Below, in pieces: positions 10,771 through 21,889 of a DNA stretch of 64,000 nt. Positions within the stretch are counted from its first letter, which is position 1, and each line of letters starts with the position of its first letter. The DNA is from Ascaphus truei. Taxonomy: Eukaryota > Chordata > Amphibia > Anura > Ascaphidae. Below the pieces are notes generated by a model that was not told the origin of the DNA, ran no database searches, and saw only the letters and a program-made list of their open reading frames with translations. The stretch lies in assembly GCA_036426205.1 (NCBI GenBank), contig CM071568.1, forward strand, positions 120,581,045 to 120,645,044, in the 5' to 3' direction. A program made the position numbers and the translations under genes.

Positions 10771-11430
10771 GGCCTATTCTAGTAGCCTTCATAAAATGTC
10801 TCGCTTGGCATGTTACGCCACCAGTTTTGTCAGTGTAGTTATCACAGTATTCAGAAAGTCTCTGAAGACCTGTGATGGCAAAATTATCAAAACTGACGTG
10901 GAGCAGCGATGTGATATCGCCTCTCTCAAAAGTTCTCACCCGTGGATCAGCACGTTATCAGCAGTTAACCCTTAAATTGCCTCAGCGGTTAGCCACTAAG
11001 ATAATGAAGTTGCCTGTAAATGCATTTTTATTGCATCGGATTAATGCAGGAGGTCTCCGGTGCTGATATTCATGTGTATCAGCTCCGGAGATCCCTGCAT
11101 CAATCCGAAGCAAGAAAAAAAATTCCCTCTCTCGCCGCCTTCTCACCAGCTTCACGTCAATTTTTTCTGGCGAGACGAATTTGGGACAAAATTGCCATTC
11201 TACAGCCTAGATAACCTAATCGAGGCTACTAGAATTGCACGAATTTCAAAACCTGTAGATAAGGGGCTTATCGCAGCACACCTGGCGATGTGTTTTGGAC
11301 GAGAGACAAAAATGGCAATTAATGCTTTCACCGCCCACTTATCGAGGTTTTCTGAATCGCTGTAGCTTTTTTTGTCTGATAACTGCTAAAAAGCCTAGAT
11401 AGTGGGTTATGAAGGCTTCTAGAATAGACC
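10771..11430. mobile_element. 660-bp non-autonomous element with terminal inverted repeats
   Basis: The left end GGCCTATTCTAGTAGCC is matched by the reverse complement of the right end, GGTCTATTCTAGAAGCC. The match continues to TTCATAA on both sides, giving 22 of 24 positions. There is an internal palindrome around 11045-11105 (CTCCGGTGCTGAT / ATCAGCTCCGGAG). A relative of the left end starts at 45048. No transposase is encoded and no clear target duplication is visible. Confidence 0.6.
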
Positions 11431-11692
11431 TACGAAAGTCTAAAGTGGTGATACCATGTACTGCAGGGAAAGGCCCATTTTCTTTATAAAGGGAATTCAC
11501 AGGGACAAAATGCACAATAAATCCTGCAGAACACTTTGCAGCAAAAAAACTTTAGGATCCCAAATGGGATTTCCAAACACCAAAAAAGTACTTATCTTCC
11601 CCCCAACACAAGCTTGAGGAGTCTAATGAACAGGGAGGTTTTGAATCTGTTCTGGTGAGGTCAAGAAATGGCTTTTGATTTCTGTCACGGGA

Positions 11693-11845
11693 GACTCCAG
11701 GTGTGGGTAGGACCTCAGTGGCTGGAACAGCAGGGAGCAGGCACGGATCACTGGAGTCACAGGCCGGGGTCCAGGGCAGACAGAAAAACTCATAGTTAGG
11801 GTCAGAGGCAGAGGTTGGAGGCAGGTGGCAATTATCATAGTACTG
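11693..11845 (-). mobile_element. truncated Gypsy LTR fragment
   Basis: Starts TGTCACGGGAGACTCCAGGT and follows the sequence of 7833-7995 with scattered substitutions. It is then cut off at ATCATAGTAC and replaced by T-rich DNA. The minus orientation is taken from the complete LTR at 7833-8418. Confidence 0.65.
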
Positions 11846-12060
11846 TTTTTTTTCATTAAAGCACTGTTCATCGGGTATTATTGTGTCTATATTTATATCT
11901 ATATTGTTTAAATACATTTATATTATGTGTTTTAATTGCAAAGTCTGCTTACAGCTGCGGTGTTAATCCCTATTCTTCTGTGATTGGCCTGACACACTTG
12001 ATGGTTGACCAATCCTAGGAGACCGGTTGGTATTTAACTTCTCTAAATGTTCAGTGTATA

Positions 12061-12105
12061 CAACCCCTGATGAAGTAGCATGCTAGCTACGAAACGTGTA
12101 GGATT
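12061..12105 (+). ncRNA. hammerhead-ribozyme-like motif (copy b)
   Basis: Core CTGATGA at 12067-12073, one extra A, then a perfect stem II GTAGC/GCTAC around an ATGCTA loop, then GAAA at 12091-12094. Stem III is A94-C95 with G98-T99 (ACGTGT), and the base at the cleavage position is A12100. Stem I is weak (AACCC with GGATT, one mismatch). It is the only copy found here with the textbook CTGATGA core. Confidence 0.45.
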
Positions 12106-13161
12106 TTAATAATAAGCGTACGTGTTTTATTGTGATTTTGACCTCTGAAGCTCCAGCACCGATATATGTGTCTGGCCTGCCTGAAAAATCTTCCTGCGCT
12201 AATCGCCACATAGTGGCACTCATGCAGTGACGTCATCACTCAGTGCCTACATTATCGATGTGTTCTTTGAGCTGCAGGGTCTTCTAATTCATGACCCGGT
12301 GTTACATCCAGGATCAGTTTGTGTATGCCGCTCCATCTGAACCTTCCCCCGCTCCGACTCAGGTCATGGTTTACTGTGATGTTGGTTGATGCAGGAGGGA
12401 AAGGCTCTTTTTGGCAATACCACGGGACTTTCCTGAGTGACATTTATGAACAATTAGTGCTTCTTCACTAAGAACGTTCTTAATAGGACTCTCAACTCCA
12501 AGAAGGATTTCTCAGGATATCACGCGAGGGGCCACTTACCGTCAGGTGGACGACATCTCCCCGAATCCATTCTGAGGGCGATCGAGATGTCAACGCTTCT
12601 TTCTACATGCTGGTCCGGCGTGCGGTAATCCATGTCTTGTTACATGAAATGCTTTCATAAATTGAATTGATGTACAAAGAACTTATTTGTAGATACTAGG
12701 ATACAGCGTTCCCAGTGTACCGTGCTCAGCTGCAGGAAATCTTTAAATGTCCATTTAGAATAATGCCTCTAATTGAGGAAAGCAGGGAAACACCACTCTC
12801 TGCAAGACATATGTGTAAAGGTGTCTCTGATTGTATCTCCTAAGATGTGGGGGAACTGTGTTATATTGGTGAGTGTCAGTAAAAATCTCTGACCTCCCAG
12901 TAACACAATATGTAGTATCCCCCTGGAGAAAGGACAACAATGAATGAATACCAAAACCGTAATAAACGGATGGGTGTACTCACAGTAGAGAGAGATCCTG
13001 TGTAGTGAGTCCCACGGCGTGCATCACGTTGGGAAAAGCAGCAACAAGATATCCTCACGGAAAGAACGGAGCACAGCAATTGCAGTAAGAAGGGGGCTAG
13101 ATACCGCTATTAAAAATCCTTTATTCCATGGTAGACATCATGGCATGGGATATGTTAAAAG

Positions 13162-13201
13162 TCTCGAACGCGTTTCGGGCCGTCGCCCTTTGTCAACGAG
13201 A
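13162..13201 (-). ncRNA. hammerhead-ribozyme-like motif (copy c)
   Basis: Read on the minus strand: stem I TCTCG (13201-13197) pairs perfectly with CGAGA (13166-13162). The core is TTGACAA, which differs from CUGANGA at two conserved positions. Stem II is GGGC/GCCC with a GACG loop, followed by GAAA (13176-13173), the palindrome ACGCGT (13168-13173) and T at the cleavage position. The stems are intact but the core changes make activity doubtful. Confidence 0.4.
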
Positions 13202-13209
13202 ATATTGAA

Positions 13210-14655
13210 CAGACTGCGGCTGCCGCAGCTGATATAGGAGTTCCCCTGCCTCCAGCTGATTGATGACGTCACCTGCCATTGGCGCGGGATCGTCAAGGTA
13301 TGATCTGGTTGGTCCACACCCTGGACCAATGAGCTCTTTAGGTTGCGAATTCATCGCTGGTGCCGGGGAGGAAAAGGGGAGTGACACCTATATCAGGCGC
13401 GTAGCTACTGCATGTTGGAAACTCAACATGCACTAGTAACAGAATACAGGGTTAAAAACAATAGTATAAACATGTATAAAAGCAATATTCTGCTCTGAAG
13501 TGGAGCAAATAGAGGGCATGGTTATATCCAATGTATGGTTGTGTACATTATTATCCATTATATCTAATATATGGCCATATACAATATTATCCACAGTCCT
13601 TAATGTATGTATATACATAGGGCAAAATACATCTCTGCAGGTATAATTATATAATGAAAAAGGTATACTATTTGCCAAGCATCTGTTTAGACAATCAGGG
13701 ATATATATATAATTAATTGTTAGGAGTTGAGCCTCTCTTGTGACATGAATAAACAATTACACAGTGGTATACAGATTTCTGTGTCAGAGACATCCAAAAT
13801 ATATATATAAGATAGTAAATATATAGTTGGAGATAAGTAGGGAATGGTAATAGAACTGTGGTTTGGTGAGGGATGGTGGTATGATCAGTTGTAGTGGGGA
13901 TGATAGGGGGAGGGTGGAGAGGCACATGCAATGAAAAGTGACCGGTCTGGGGTGTCCATGTGACGGTAGGTGTGGGCACATGTTTTTTGTGGATCCCTTT
14001 CCCTTTTTTTTGTCTCCTTCATGCTTTTTTGTCTCCTACTGTCCTTTCCGCTTCATTTCCCCTTGTATCGGTCCTTTCCCTGGTTTCACTCTTTCCTTGC
14101 ATCTTGGTGTTTTTTCATTGTTGTAGTTCCATCATCTTTTCTTGTCTTCCTTGTCTTCCCCATTTCCACTGTTTTTTTACCTCTTTATTTTTTCTGAATA
14201 CCTTTCGTTTTCCGGGTTACCCCCTGCTTCGTGTTTTATCGCTCGGTTTGTTTTCTGTCTCTTTTCGGCCCCTCCCCCCTTCTCTTATTCCCCTCGCCTC
14301 ATGTACATTATTAAGGAAATGTTTGAGTTCCCAGTCGGTATTCAACCTTGGGCATCAGAGTACAAAGAACTTATACCCCCTTTTTACACAATATATACTA
14401 TTAATGCTACACTATGAGCGTTGTGCGCTGTTTTCTTGTCTTTTTCTCTCTAGTTGTTGGGGGTGTTGAGCCACCCCCTTGTTAACAGCTGCAGATGCTC
14501 TCATTATATACCTGATTCATGTCATGTATAGTTCCTCAACATTTTTTTGGTACATGTGTTAATTCTTCACATATTTAGTGTTGAGATTTTTGGGTTGAAA
14601 TCACGTTTTTCACTGTTTTCATTTATTTATTTCTTTTACTAGCGCACCTTTCTAT
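13210..14655. other. unrecognised, T-rich with plus-strand open frames by composition
   Basis: The stretch holds a run of (TA)-rich DNA near 13700-13810 and a very T/C-rich tract at 13980-14280 that produces open frames rich in Phe, Leu and Ser. I see no domain in them and regard them as compositional. The right end (CTAGCGCACCTTTC near 14640) resembles the end of a small element, and the Gypsy gag relic begins just after it. Confidence 0.4.
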
Positions 14656-15180
14656 TCTGTTTTGTTATTCATGAAGGAGCAGGCCAAGCAAAACCAATTA
14701 CTACTGCAGCAGCAAGAACAGCTCCTATGCCAGCATCAGCAGCACAGGAGGAAAACCAGGCCAGGCAAAACTGGGAAATGGCCAAACTACTGGTTCGGTC
14801 ACCTTCTGCTGCCGGAACAGAACTTCCAAATAACCCCCCAGTTCTCCTGAAGAAAATGAGTCCGGCCGAGGACTCAGAGGCTTTTCTATTGACGTTTGAA
14901 AGGGCTGGTCTTTAGATCCCTGGGCAACCGCTTTGGCCCCGCTCCTCATAGGAGAAGCCCAGGCCTCATATCAGGGCCTACCAGAGGATCAGGCTATGGA
15001 CTATAAACAAGTAAAAGCCGCAATACTGGATCACTTAGGCCTGACCCCAGAGACCTACCAGCAACAGTTATGAAATTTGAAGTACACATCTAAGATGAGA
15101 CCCTGGGTCCTAGCTCAGTGCTTACTGGACTTGTGTACTCGCTGGATACAACCCGGGCAGTGATAACCCATGCTGTTAAA
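14655..15180 (+). pseudogene. Gypsy gag (SCAN-like capsid) relic
   Basis: Two overlapping frames and read-through of stops give a gag protein. It starts with a glutamine-rich stretch (KEQAKQNQLLLQQQEQLL), then LKKMSPAEDSEAFLLTFERA, then GEAQASYQGLPEDQAMDYKQ, and YKQVKAAILDHLGLTPETY. This is the helical, SCAN-like capsid domain of vertebrate Ty3/Gypsy elements, which builds the particle. At least two stops (near 14915 and 15072) and one frame change break it. It is the 5' part of the plus-strand element whose pol and LTR follow at 16005-19840. Confidence 0.7.
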
Positions 15181-15319
15181 CCCTAACTTTGTTTTTCCAG
15201 CTTGTTTAAAACTTCCTTGTGCCGAGGATCAGGAAAGTGTCCAGGTCCCGATAGATCCGACTCCACCGGCGCTGGCGGATGCCCAAACAAGGAGACCGGA
15301 CCAACAGGAGACCGGACCA

Positions 15320-16004
15320 ATCTCTCCATCCTTCTGGCCATCCCCAGTCATTGATTCAAAAGTACCCCTCTATATGCACTCTTAACTAGATGTTTGTATG
15401 CAATTCTCAGGCCACAAGAAAAATCCCTTAGCCGAACTAAAAGCGAAAGGCGCGGAAAACAAAAAAGTTTAATACATAATTACTTTAAGACACTTAAATT
15501 TAAAATATGTGTCAACTAACCCCTCAGAGGAGCCGTGGAGAAATGGTAGGGATATGTCAAATACAGTAAATGTCTTGATTTTACCTTGTACTAATACTTA
15601 TGGACTCATTCTCCTCCGATTGCCTATTATATGTCACATTACTTATACAGGCAACTGTATTAATCTACAGCAACTATTGTGGACATCACATGTTGAATTA
15701 TACGCAGGGGAAGATAGGGATATTCTCTGATAATTATAATATCAAGACATTTACTGTATTTGACATATCCCTACCATTTCTCCACGGCTACTCTGAGGGG
15801 TTAGTTGACACATATTTTAAATTTTGAGTGTATTAATTAATTATGTATTAAAACTTTTTTGTTTTCCGCCGCCTTTCGCTTTTAGTTCCTGGCTAAGGGA
15901 TTTTTCTTGTGGCCTGAGAATTGCATACAAACATCTAGTTAAGAGTGCATATAGAGGGGTACTTTTGAATCAATGACTGGGGATGGCCAGAAGGATGGAG
16001 AGAT
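15320..16004. repeat. long inverted repeat (arms about 260 bp) within the Gypsy relic
   Basis: 15320-15579 and 15741-16004 are near-exact reverse complements around a 161-bp spacer. They differ by a few substitutions and small indels, for example AGCCGAACTAAAAG against AGCCAGGAACTAAAAG. The repeat stands between gag and the integrase region, where protease and reverse transcriptase should be. It could be a fold-back transposon or an inverted duplication that came with the deletion of pol. I could not confirm a target duplication. Confidence 0.85.
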
Positions 16005-16372
16005 AGACAATGGGGATTTATCAGAGCTATGTCTCCCTGATTTTCGCCAGAGGCAGAGGGAAGACCCGGTCCTGGCCAGACAATATGAGAAAGTGATAAA
16101 AATGGATGACCAGATATTGAATGCATTACAAGAGGTAATGGTGTTCCCTCATTTTCAATTATCAAATGATGTTCTGTATAGGGTGAACAGGCAGACACAA
16201 ACAGGGGTCACCAGGAAAATCTTGGTTCCCAAGGTGTTTGTTAAAACTGTCTTCATCCTAGCCCTTGGGGTGGTCATCTTGGTAGAGATAAAAACTTGGT
16301 CCGTATTTCGTTCCGGTTCTATTGGCCAGGGATGCATAGTGATATTGCTAAATTATGTGCTGCATGTCCTGA
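16005..16372 (+). pseudogene. Gypsy pol relic: integrase zinc-binding region
   Basis: The open frame from 15973 contains DFRQRQREDPVLARQYEK, then LSNDVLYRVNRQTQTG and ILVPKVFVKTV. This is the linker between RNase H and integrase in Ty3/Gypsy pol. Frame changes then give GGHLGRDKT, FRFYWPGMHSDIAKLC and AACPE, the HHCC zinc-binding start of integrase. The sequence stops at about 16372, where unrelated DNA is inserted. At least two frameshifts are needed, so it is dead. Confidence 0.7.
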
Positions 16373-16429
16373 ATTACACTTTACAATACAAAGGTGTTTT
16401 GCTGTCGAATGAAAAAAGCCTCGGGGACC

Positions 16430-16935
16430 CCCTACTTTCTGAGATACAGGCCCCGTTATGGTGTGCCCGTATCCCTCTAGTCCCGCGGTCACGTGACCCA
16501 CAATTTTAACATGGCGGGGATACCGGCACCTCATAACTGGGCCTGTAACTCGGGAAGTAGGGGGTCCCTGACCTGAAATCAACTTTGTTCAGCTCAGGAG
16601 ACTCCCTGCTCACGCACCCTATGAATAAAAATAAAATGTAAGCAGCTTAATTATCTTAGCAGCTACCCGCTAAGGTAATGATTTTTTATTTGGAGAGGGG
16701 GGGTTTGATACTAGTGTGGGGGAGCAGGGGGTCTTCCGAGCTAAACAAAGTTGCTTTCAGCCTTGGGGACCCCCTACTTCCCGAGATACAGGCCCAGTTA
16801 TGGGGTGCCGGTATTCCTCTGCATTATTTAGATTCGATCCCACAGGATTTTAACATGGCAAGTGAACCGGCACCCCATAACGGGGCCTGTAACTCGGGAA
16901 GTAGGGGGTCCCCAGACCTGAAATCAATGTGGTTC
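16430..16935. repeat. palindromic repeat family, copies 2 and 3
   Basis: Two successive palindromes (about 16430-16565 and 16755-16935). Each has arms reading GGGGACCCCCTACTTYC to CAGGCCC, and the inverse CCTGTAACTCGGGAAGTAGG ending in GGGGGTCC. Related to the copy at 6490-6675. They lie in the DNA that replaced the integrase core of the surrounding Gypsy relic. The rest, to 17727, holds no frame I recognise. Confidence 0.7.
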
Positions 16936-17727
16936 AGCTCCAGAGACCCCCTGCTACAAAACTGTAATTTTAGAATTTTAATAAAACCCTCGCCTGTGAG
17001 AGGCGTGTAGTTAGAGTGACTGATTCAGACTCTCTTACTGCACGTCTATTACACAAAGGCAGACGCCGGTTGCATTCACACAGCAGGGGTCCCTGCTTTG
17101 GGCATCTAATGCACCGCGGTCATTTCTTTAAACACAGCGAATTTTGTCCCCGTTGTGATCACGGTTTCCCGCAAAAATCACCGCGTGAAGGGTTCGAATA
17201 ATGGCCGCCCCATCAGTATGCGGCATATCAGCAACCTGTCCTACTTTTTATTTTCAGTTATAATAAATAACTTTTATCACTAGCTTTGCTTTCCAATTTG
17301 GTTGTCCTGTCTAGTTGTGTCGTTCTGTCTCTGTGTCAGCCAGCTTGCATTTTTATGTCTGTGTAATCTGTTTAGCTGTGTTGCACTAAATTCTCTCTTC
17401 TTTTATTTCATGTTCCACATCCCCTGCATGAATTCCTAACGGAGCACTCAAAGATTCAGTGACTGTAGCTCATCTTGGAATTGGGACTATTTCTACTGGA
17501 CTTCCATCCATTGTGGACTGATCAGGCGCCGGTATCTCTTTTTTCATTTATGCTGTTCATCTGATTGTACTATCAGTTTCACCAGGCTGCCTATCTACCA
17601 ATAGGGTTCCCCCTCTTAACAGGGTACATTGTTATTCCCATTAGCGCTTTTTTACATCACCTTTTTTTCTTTTATGCGGAGACCTTAGTACACGCATACA
17701 ATTGCACTTGACATGAATCTACTGGAT

Positions 17728-18484
17728 TCTCTCCCTATTTCCTGATGTTCGGGAGAGAAGCACGGCTACCCGTGGATATACGGCTAAGGGTATCAACTGA
17801 TGGAATTCAAAACGCCAATCACTTCAAATACGTAAGACGACTTCAAGAGAATTTGCAACAAGCGTATCAACAAGCCGAAAAGTCTACGGAGAAACTGAAT
17901 GGTGGAAATAAAAAACGTTATGACCACAAGGTCAAACACCGTGAAATCCGTCCTGGCGATGCCGTACTTCTCCGCAACTTGGGAGTGCCGGGGAAACATA
18001 AGCTAGCCGACCGTTGGTGAGACGGTGTCTATGAAGTGGAGTCTCAGATGCCTGGCCTCCTGGTCTACCGTATCAAAGACTCTGAGGGCCGGGTAAAGTA
18101 TGGCACAGAAACCATTTACTCCCCATCCCACAGGTGGGAGAGGATGAGCCTGAAATACCGGCTACCCCGTTGGATGGGGAACCGAATTCGCGTGAGGTTG
18201 GTCAAGAGACTGCAAATGATACCACCTCTGAAGATCCCATGGAGGGACCCTCTCAAAGGGATCCCCGAACTCAACGGGCATCTCCCGGAGGAGCTACGGG
18301 TAAAGGGCTCCGTAATCAATCACCTATTAGGGTGACTCCCGAGAGTTCACCTCTGAATCCACAGAGTCCATTTTTTGTGCCTTACAGGGATTGTTCAGAG
18401 ACATTACTCCCCTCAAGGGAAGAGACTGAGCCTCAGGACTATAGTGGTCACTCTCCCGAGGGAGTGACAGAAGAGCAGCTCTGA
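17728..18484 (+). pseudogene. Gypsy pol relic: integrase C-terminal part
   Basis: The frame begins FLMFGREARLPVD, the typical entry to the region after the integrase core. It continues to NKKRYDHKVKHREIRPGD and AVLLRNLGVPGKHKLADRW, the SH3-like DNA-binding fold of Ty3/Gypsy integrase. A stop replaces one codon at 18018-18020, then DGVYEVESQMPG follows. A frameshift near 18095 moves into VWHRNHLLPIPQVGEDEPE, and a Ser/Pro/Glu-rich tail ends at 18484. Integrase joins the cDNA to host DNA. The catalytic core is missing, so it is non-functional. Confidence 0.8.
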
Positions 18485-18734
18485 AGGAGTCAGAGAGTCG
18501 GGCAGCCTCCAATGAGGATGACCTATGATCAGTTCGGGGAACCCCATTATGAGGCTCAGCAGTGTGCTCACAATAGATTGAAATCTGTTATTGTTATCTT
18601 CAGTGAGATGTACAATCTTATATAGAGTTGTGCTGTGATAAGTTGTATGTAAACCATGCATTTTTATTATATACCTGTGTATGAAGTTATGATCAGTTAT
18701 TGTTATGTTGTTCCAAGCGGGGTCGTTGGATTCT

Positions 18735-18747
18735 ACGAGGGGGAGGA
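18735..18747 (+). promoter_or_regulatory. polypurine tract of the Gypsy relic
   Basis: ACGAGGGGGAGGA stands immediately before the TGTAG that opens the 3' LTR. A purine run in this place primes plus-strand DNA synthesis. It confirms plus-strand orientation and the LTR start. Confidence 0.8.
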
Positions 18748-19840
18748 TGTAGCCAGGTCCCCCAGGTTTACCCTCACCTCCAATGTAGTGGAAGAGTCAG
18801 GGAAGGTTGCAGAGTGTGCAGGGAGGCTCCGTGGCGGCCCGAGCGTTCAGGGCGCCACCATGTTGGTACTCGCGCGACGGCGCTAGAAGAGAGTTCACGC
18901 ATGCGCAGGGAGTGGCTGCAGAAGCGCGCGAAGCACAGACCAACCAGAGGATGCCTAGAGCAGGGGACTACAAGTCCCATGAGCCTCAGCCAGACCAGGT
19001 GACGCCAGGGAGCCAATAGGGTGACAGGAACTCGGCAGGAAGAGGATAGGAGGTTGCGCAGTGGAGCACGTTAGGCAGAGAAGACCAGGAAGGGGAAGAG
19101 GTAGAAGATCTAGGTATAGAGAGGCAGGTAGCCTTTACACTAGACCCGAATACCCCTAGGCCCAGATATGCCCCTGTGTCCCAGTCAGCTTGTAGTCAAT
19201 ACAGGGACAGGCACTAGAATAGGAACCTGCCCCGTTAGTGTGTCAAGTTAGGGACACAGAGGTTGCTGCAGAATTATATCAGAGGTTTGGGACCAGACCT
19301 CTTCAGAGACATTATCAGCCATCCAGGTGGGATTGCCCCGGAGGACATCGCAGACGGCTCCATGTCATCGGATCCTTTGCGAAGATTGTTTCTGGGCCCG
19401 AGCACAGGAGCGCTCAGCAGGTAACATCTACTAAGTGCACCAACTGTAACATTGCACATCTTAGTAGCTACGCAGTCACACACACACATTTGGGGATTGC
19501 AGTGTGAGGCATTGGACACAGTGTGGGGAACACGGTGAAGGGTCTAATTGTGTCTCAAGGAAGAATACTAAAAGATTATATAACATGCAAGGGTATGGTC
19601 ACCGCTAGTAAAGCTACTGTTTCTTTTACATACTGTGTGAGTAGTATTGTGTTATTGTCCTGCGAGGAAAAACTCCCGCTGTGCTGGGAGCCATCGTGGG
19701 TGGAGGCGCTGCATCTGGTAAGAGATAACCCATACATATATATTGCCCCAGGCTCTCCATGGCAGAGGCTCAGGCCCTGCGAGTCAACATGTTACACAGC
19801 ATTGGTAGTCATACTGTATCCAGGGGGAAACTGTCCTACA
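18748..19840 (+). mobile_element. 3' LTR of the Gypsy relic
   Basis: The unit starts TGTAGCCAGG and ends CTGTCCTACA, so the ends are the inverted pair TGTAG/CTACA, and it directly follows a polypurine tract. It is 1093 bp. It contains ACTACAAGTCCCATGAG (18969-18985), similar to a ZNF143/Staf site, and a CCAAT motif in GCCAATAGGG (19012-19021). The same arrangement occurs in the unit at 52952-53940, so the two are probably related LTR families. Confidence 0.7.
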
Positions 19841-20990
19841 TATATTAAAGTATGATTGTGCATATCGGGACACGTTAGCGTAGAATCTCCCACTGATGAG
19901 AGTTTATATGCGATAGTGCACCAATCATCACTATTGCAGTTTAAAGATTAACCCAGATAGTGTGCCACTTTTTGCTTTGTATCCCCTTTAATTTCTTTAA
20001 TATCCTTTAAACTTACAGATGTAGACATTACCACTGACATTACGTGCTGATTAACATGAGATTGCAGTGGTTCCATTCAAACACCATTGCACAACATCTT
20101 GTATTACCCTGTGTTATGCAAGCAGTAATATTTGTATGCCTGCCTCACACAGCTTTCAAAGCAAAGCCAGGGTTAAAAAAGTGTATGAGCATATAACCTA
20201 CTCACAAAGAGTGGTTTCATTCTTTGGTTCTCATCAGTGTGCAGGTGGCTGCTGGACTTCATCTTGGAAGTTATTTTCTTGGGGGTTAATCAGGTAAAAT
20301 TGTTAGTTACAGTAAGTACATTGAACCACTGTCCTTGGTTTACTTTTGTCCAAGGAGAGACTGTCATTTTAAGGGTTGTTACATATTTCTATGGAAATCA
20401 GTTATACAGATAAATTGATCAATTAAATGTTATTGTTTGCCTGTAATGTGGGGCTACTTTTTTAATTACATTCCATGGATTGTGAAATAGCAATGACCAA
20501 GAACATTCCAACGAGTAAGCATTACATTGTATAAAACCTATTTAACATATCAAAGAGCAGTAAATATTCAAATTGCTGTCATAGGGAATCCTTTATTGTC
20601 TTTTTTTTTAAAGATGATACTTTGCCTTCATAAACTATTGTAGCCACTCTGACAAGATTACTTTTGGAAAGAGGAGCAAGCTATTTATATTAGTCACTTG
20701 TTTACCTCCAGTAAGATACTTCAAAGAGCTTGTATCAAACTTAACCCTACCCAACGTACACTTAAGAACATTGGTGTGATTGATTGATCCACTCTGCAGA
20801 TTTAATAATTATAACCAGAACTATTTGTAGGCAAGATGTCTAAGCTCATGGGTGGGCTAAGTAGACAAATGTCTATAAAATTCCCTAATAGATATTTCAA
20901 GGTGGCCAAGTTTTCCTTAAAATAAAAGAAAATTATATATATAGTCTAGTAAAGAATGAGCACTCCACTCAATAATAGATATTATGGGGT
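19841..20990. other. no feature recognised
   Basis: AT-rich DNA without long frames, clear repeats or transposon ends that I can see. The only open frame (20067-20297) shows no recognisable residues. Confidence 0.5.
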
Positions 20991-21001
20991 GCACTGTAAA
21001 G

Positions 21002-21224
21002 CAGTATACAAAGAGTCACTGTATAATAATCAAACGTCCATATCTCTAGGCACTCACCAATAATTGATCGCTTATTTCAATCACTAATCAGCTTTTCAGC
21101 CCCATTAGAGCCTTCGTCAAAATGTCCTGATGAAGCCGAGTCATTGATCCGTGATTAGAATAAAACCGTCTATTATTGGTGAGTGCCTGTTCATTTGGAC
21201 TCTTTGTATACTGATTATATATAT
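21002..21224. repeat. inverted repeat with two head-to-head TGAYGAAG cores
   Basis: CAGTATACAAAGAGTC, continuing to GGCACTCACCAATAAT, occurs on the left (21012-21065) and in inverse on the right (21172-21221). Near the centre, CTTCGTCA and TGATGAAG stand back to back. The minus strand has TTGACGAAGG followed by GGGGCTGAAAAG, and the plus strand has CTGATGAAGC. These are degenerate versions of the hammerhead-like core, so the element may be two such motifs facing each other. Confidence 0.5.
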
Positions 21225-21763
21225 ATATATATATAAAGATACACAAAAGAATACCGCCTCGACACAATAAGTCACTGGTGTCCACAAAACTGTCAATATA
21301 TAGTATAAATAGTACTAGACAGGGGTGCTAAAGGTTGAGATAATTATATAGCAACAAAGAAAGCAACCTTACAAAAGCACACGGGCATACCAAAAAAGTG
21401 TAAACAAAGATTTTATTAAAGTGAGTTAAAAATAAGGGATAAAGATTAAAAGAGGAGGGGGACTCTCATCTACCATACATATATACCTAGAGGCAAGGGT
21501 ATAGCAGTAGAACCAATTCCAAAGAACACAAGAAGCTCTGAATTGAGCAAACATGTGTATCCTATGCACACACTACAGATTAGTGCATGTCCAACACAAA
21601 GTCACCTGATAATACAGGTAAATAGCTGCAATGAGTGGAGGTATAAATGGCACAGATAACAATATTGTATATACATCACCACTTAAAGCATAGGTGTCAC
21701 GAGCAAGAAATTGCCACAGCCTCTTATCAGGAAAGAAAGGTAGGGGCCCCCCTCCACAGACTC

Positions 21764-21806
21764 CCACTCCAACGCGTTTCGACTTAAAACGGTCTTCGGG
21801 GAGTGG
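21764..21806 (-). ncRNA. hammerhead-ribozyme-like motif with shortened core (copy e)
   Basis: On the minus strand a seven-base stem I is perfect: CCACTCC (21806-21800) with GGAGTGG (21770-21764). Stem II GAC/GTC, GAAA and the palindrome ACGCGT are present, and T stands at the cleavage position. The core has shrunk from CTGACGA to CCGA, as if three bases were deleted. The motif is therefore a decayed relative, useful mainly as evidence that stem I is conserved by pairing. Confidence 0.4.
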
Positions 21807-21889
21807 TGAGGGGAGAAATGAGCTAGAATTTATAGTGAAGTTAGTTAAAAGAATTCGCGCCAAAGATAAGTTTAATGTGTAACAGCTGT

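Noticed and set aside
13960..14469. 169-codon plus-strand frame rich in Phe, Leu and Ser
   Set aside because: Lies on a T/C-rich tract where all three frames are open. It looks membrane-like only because of base composition.
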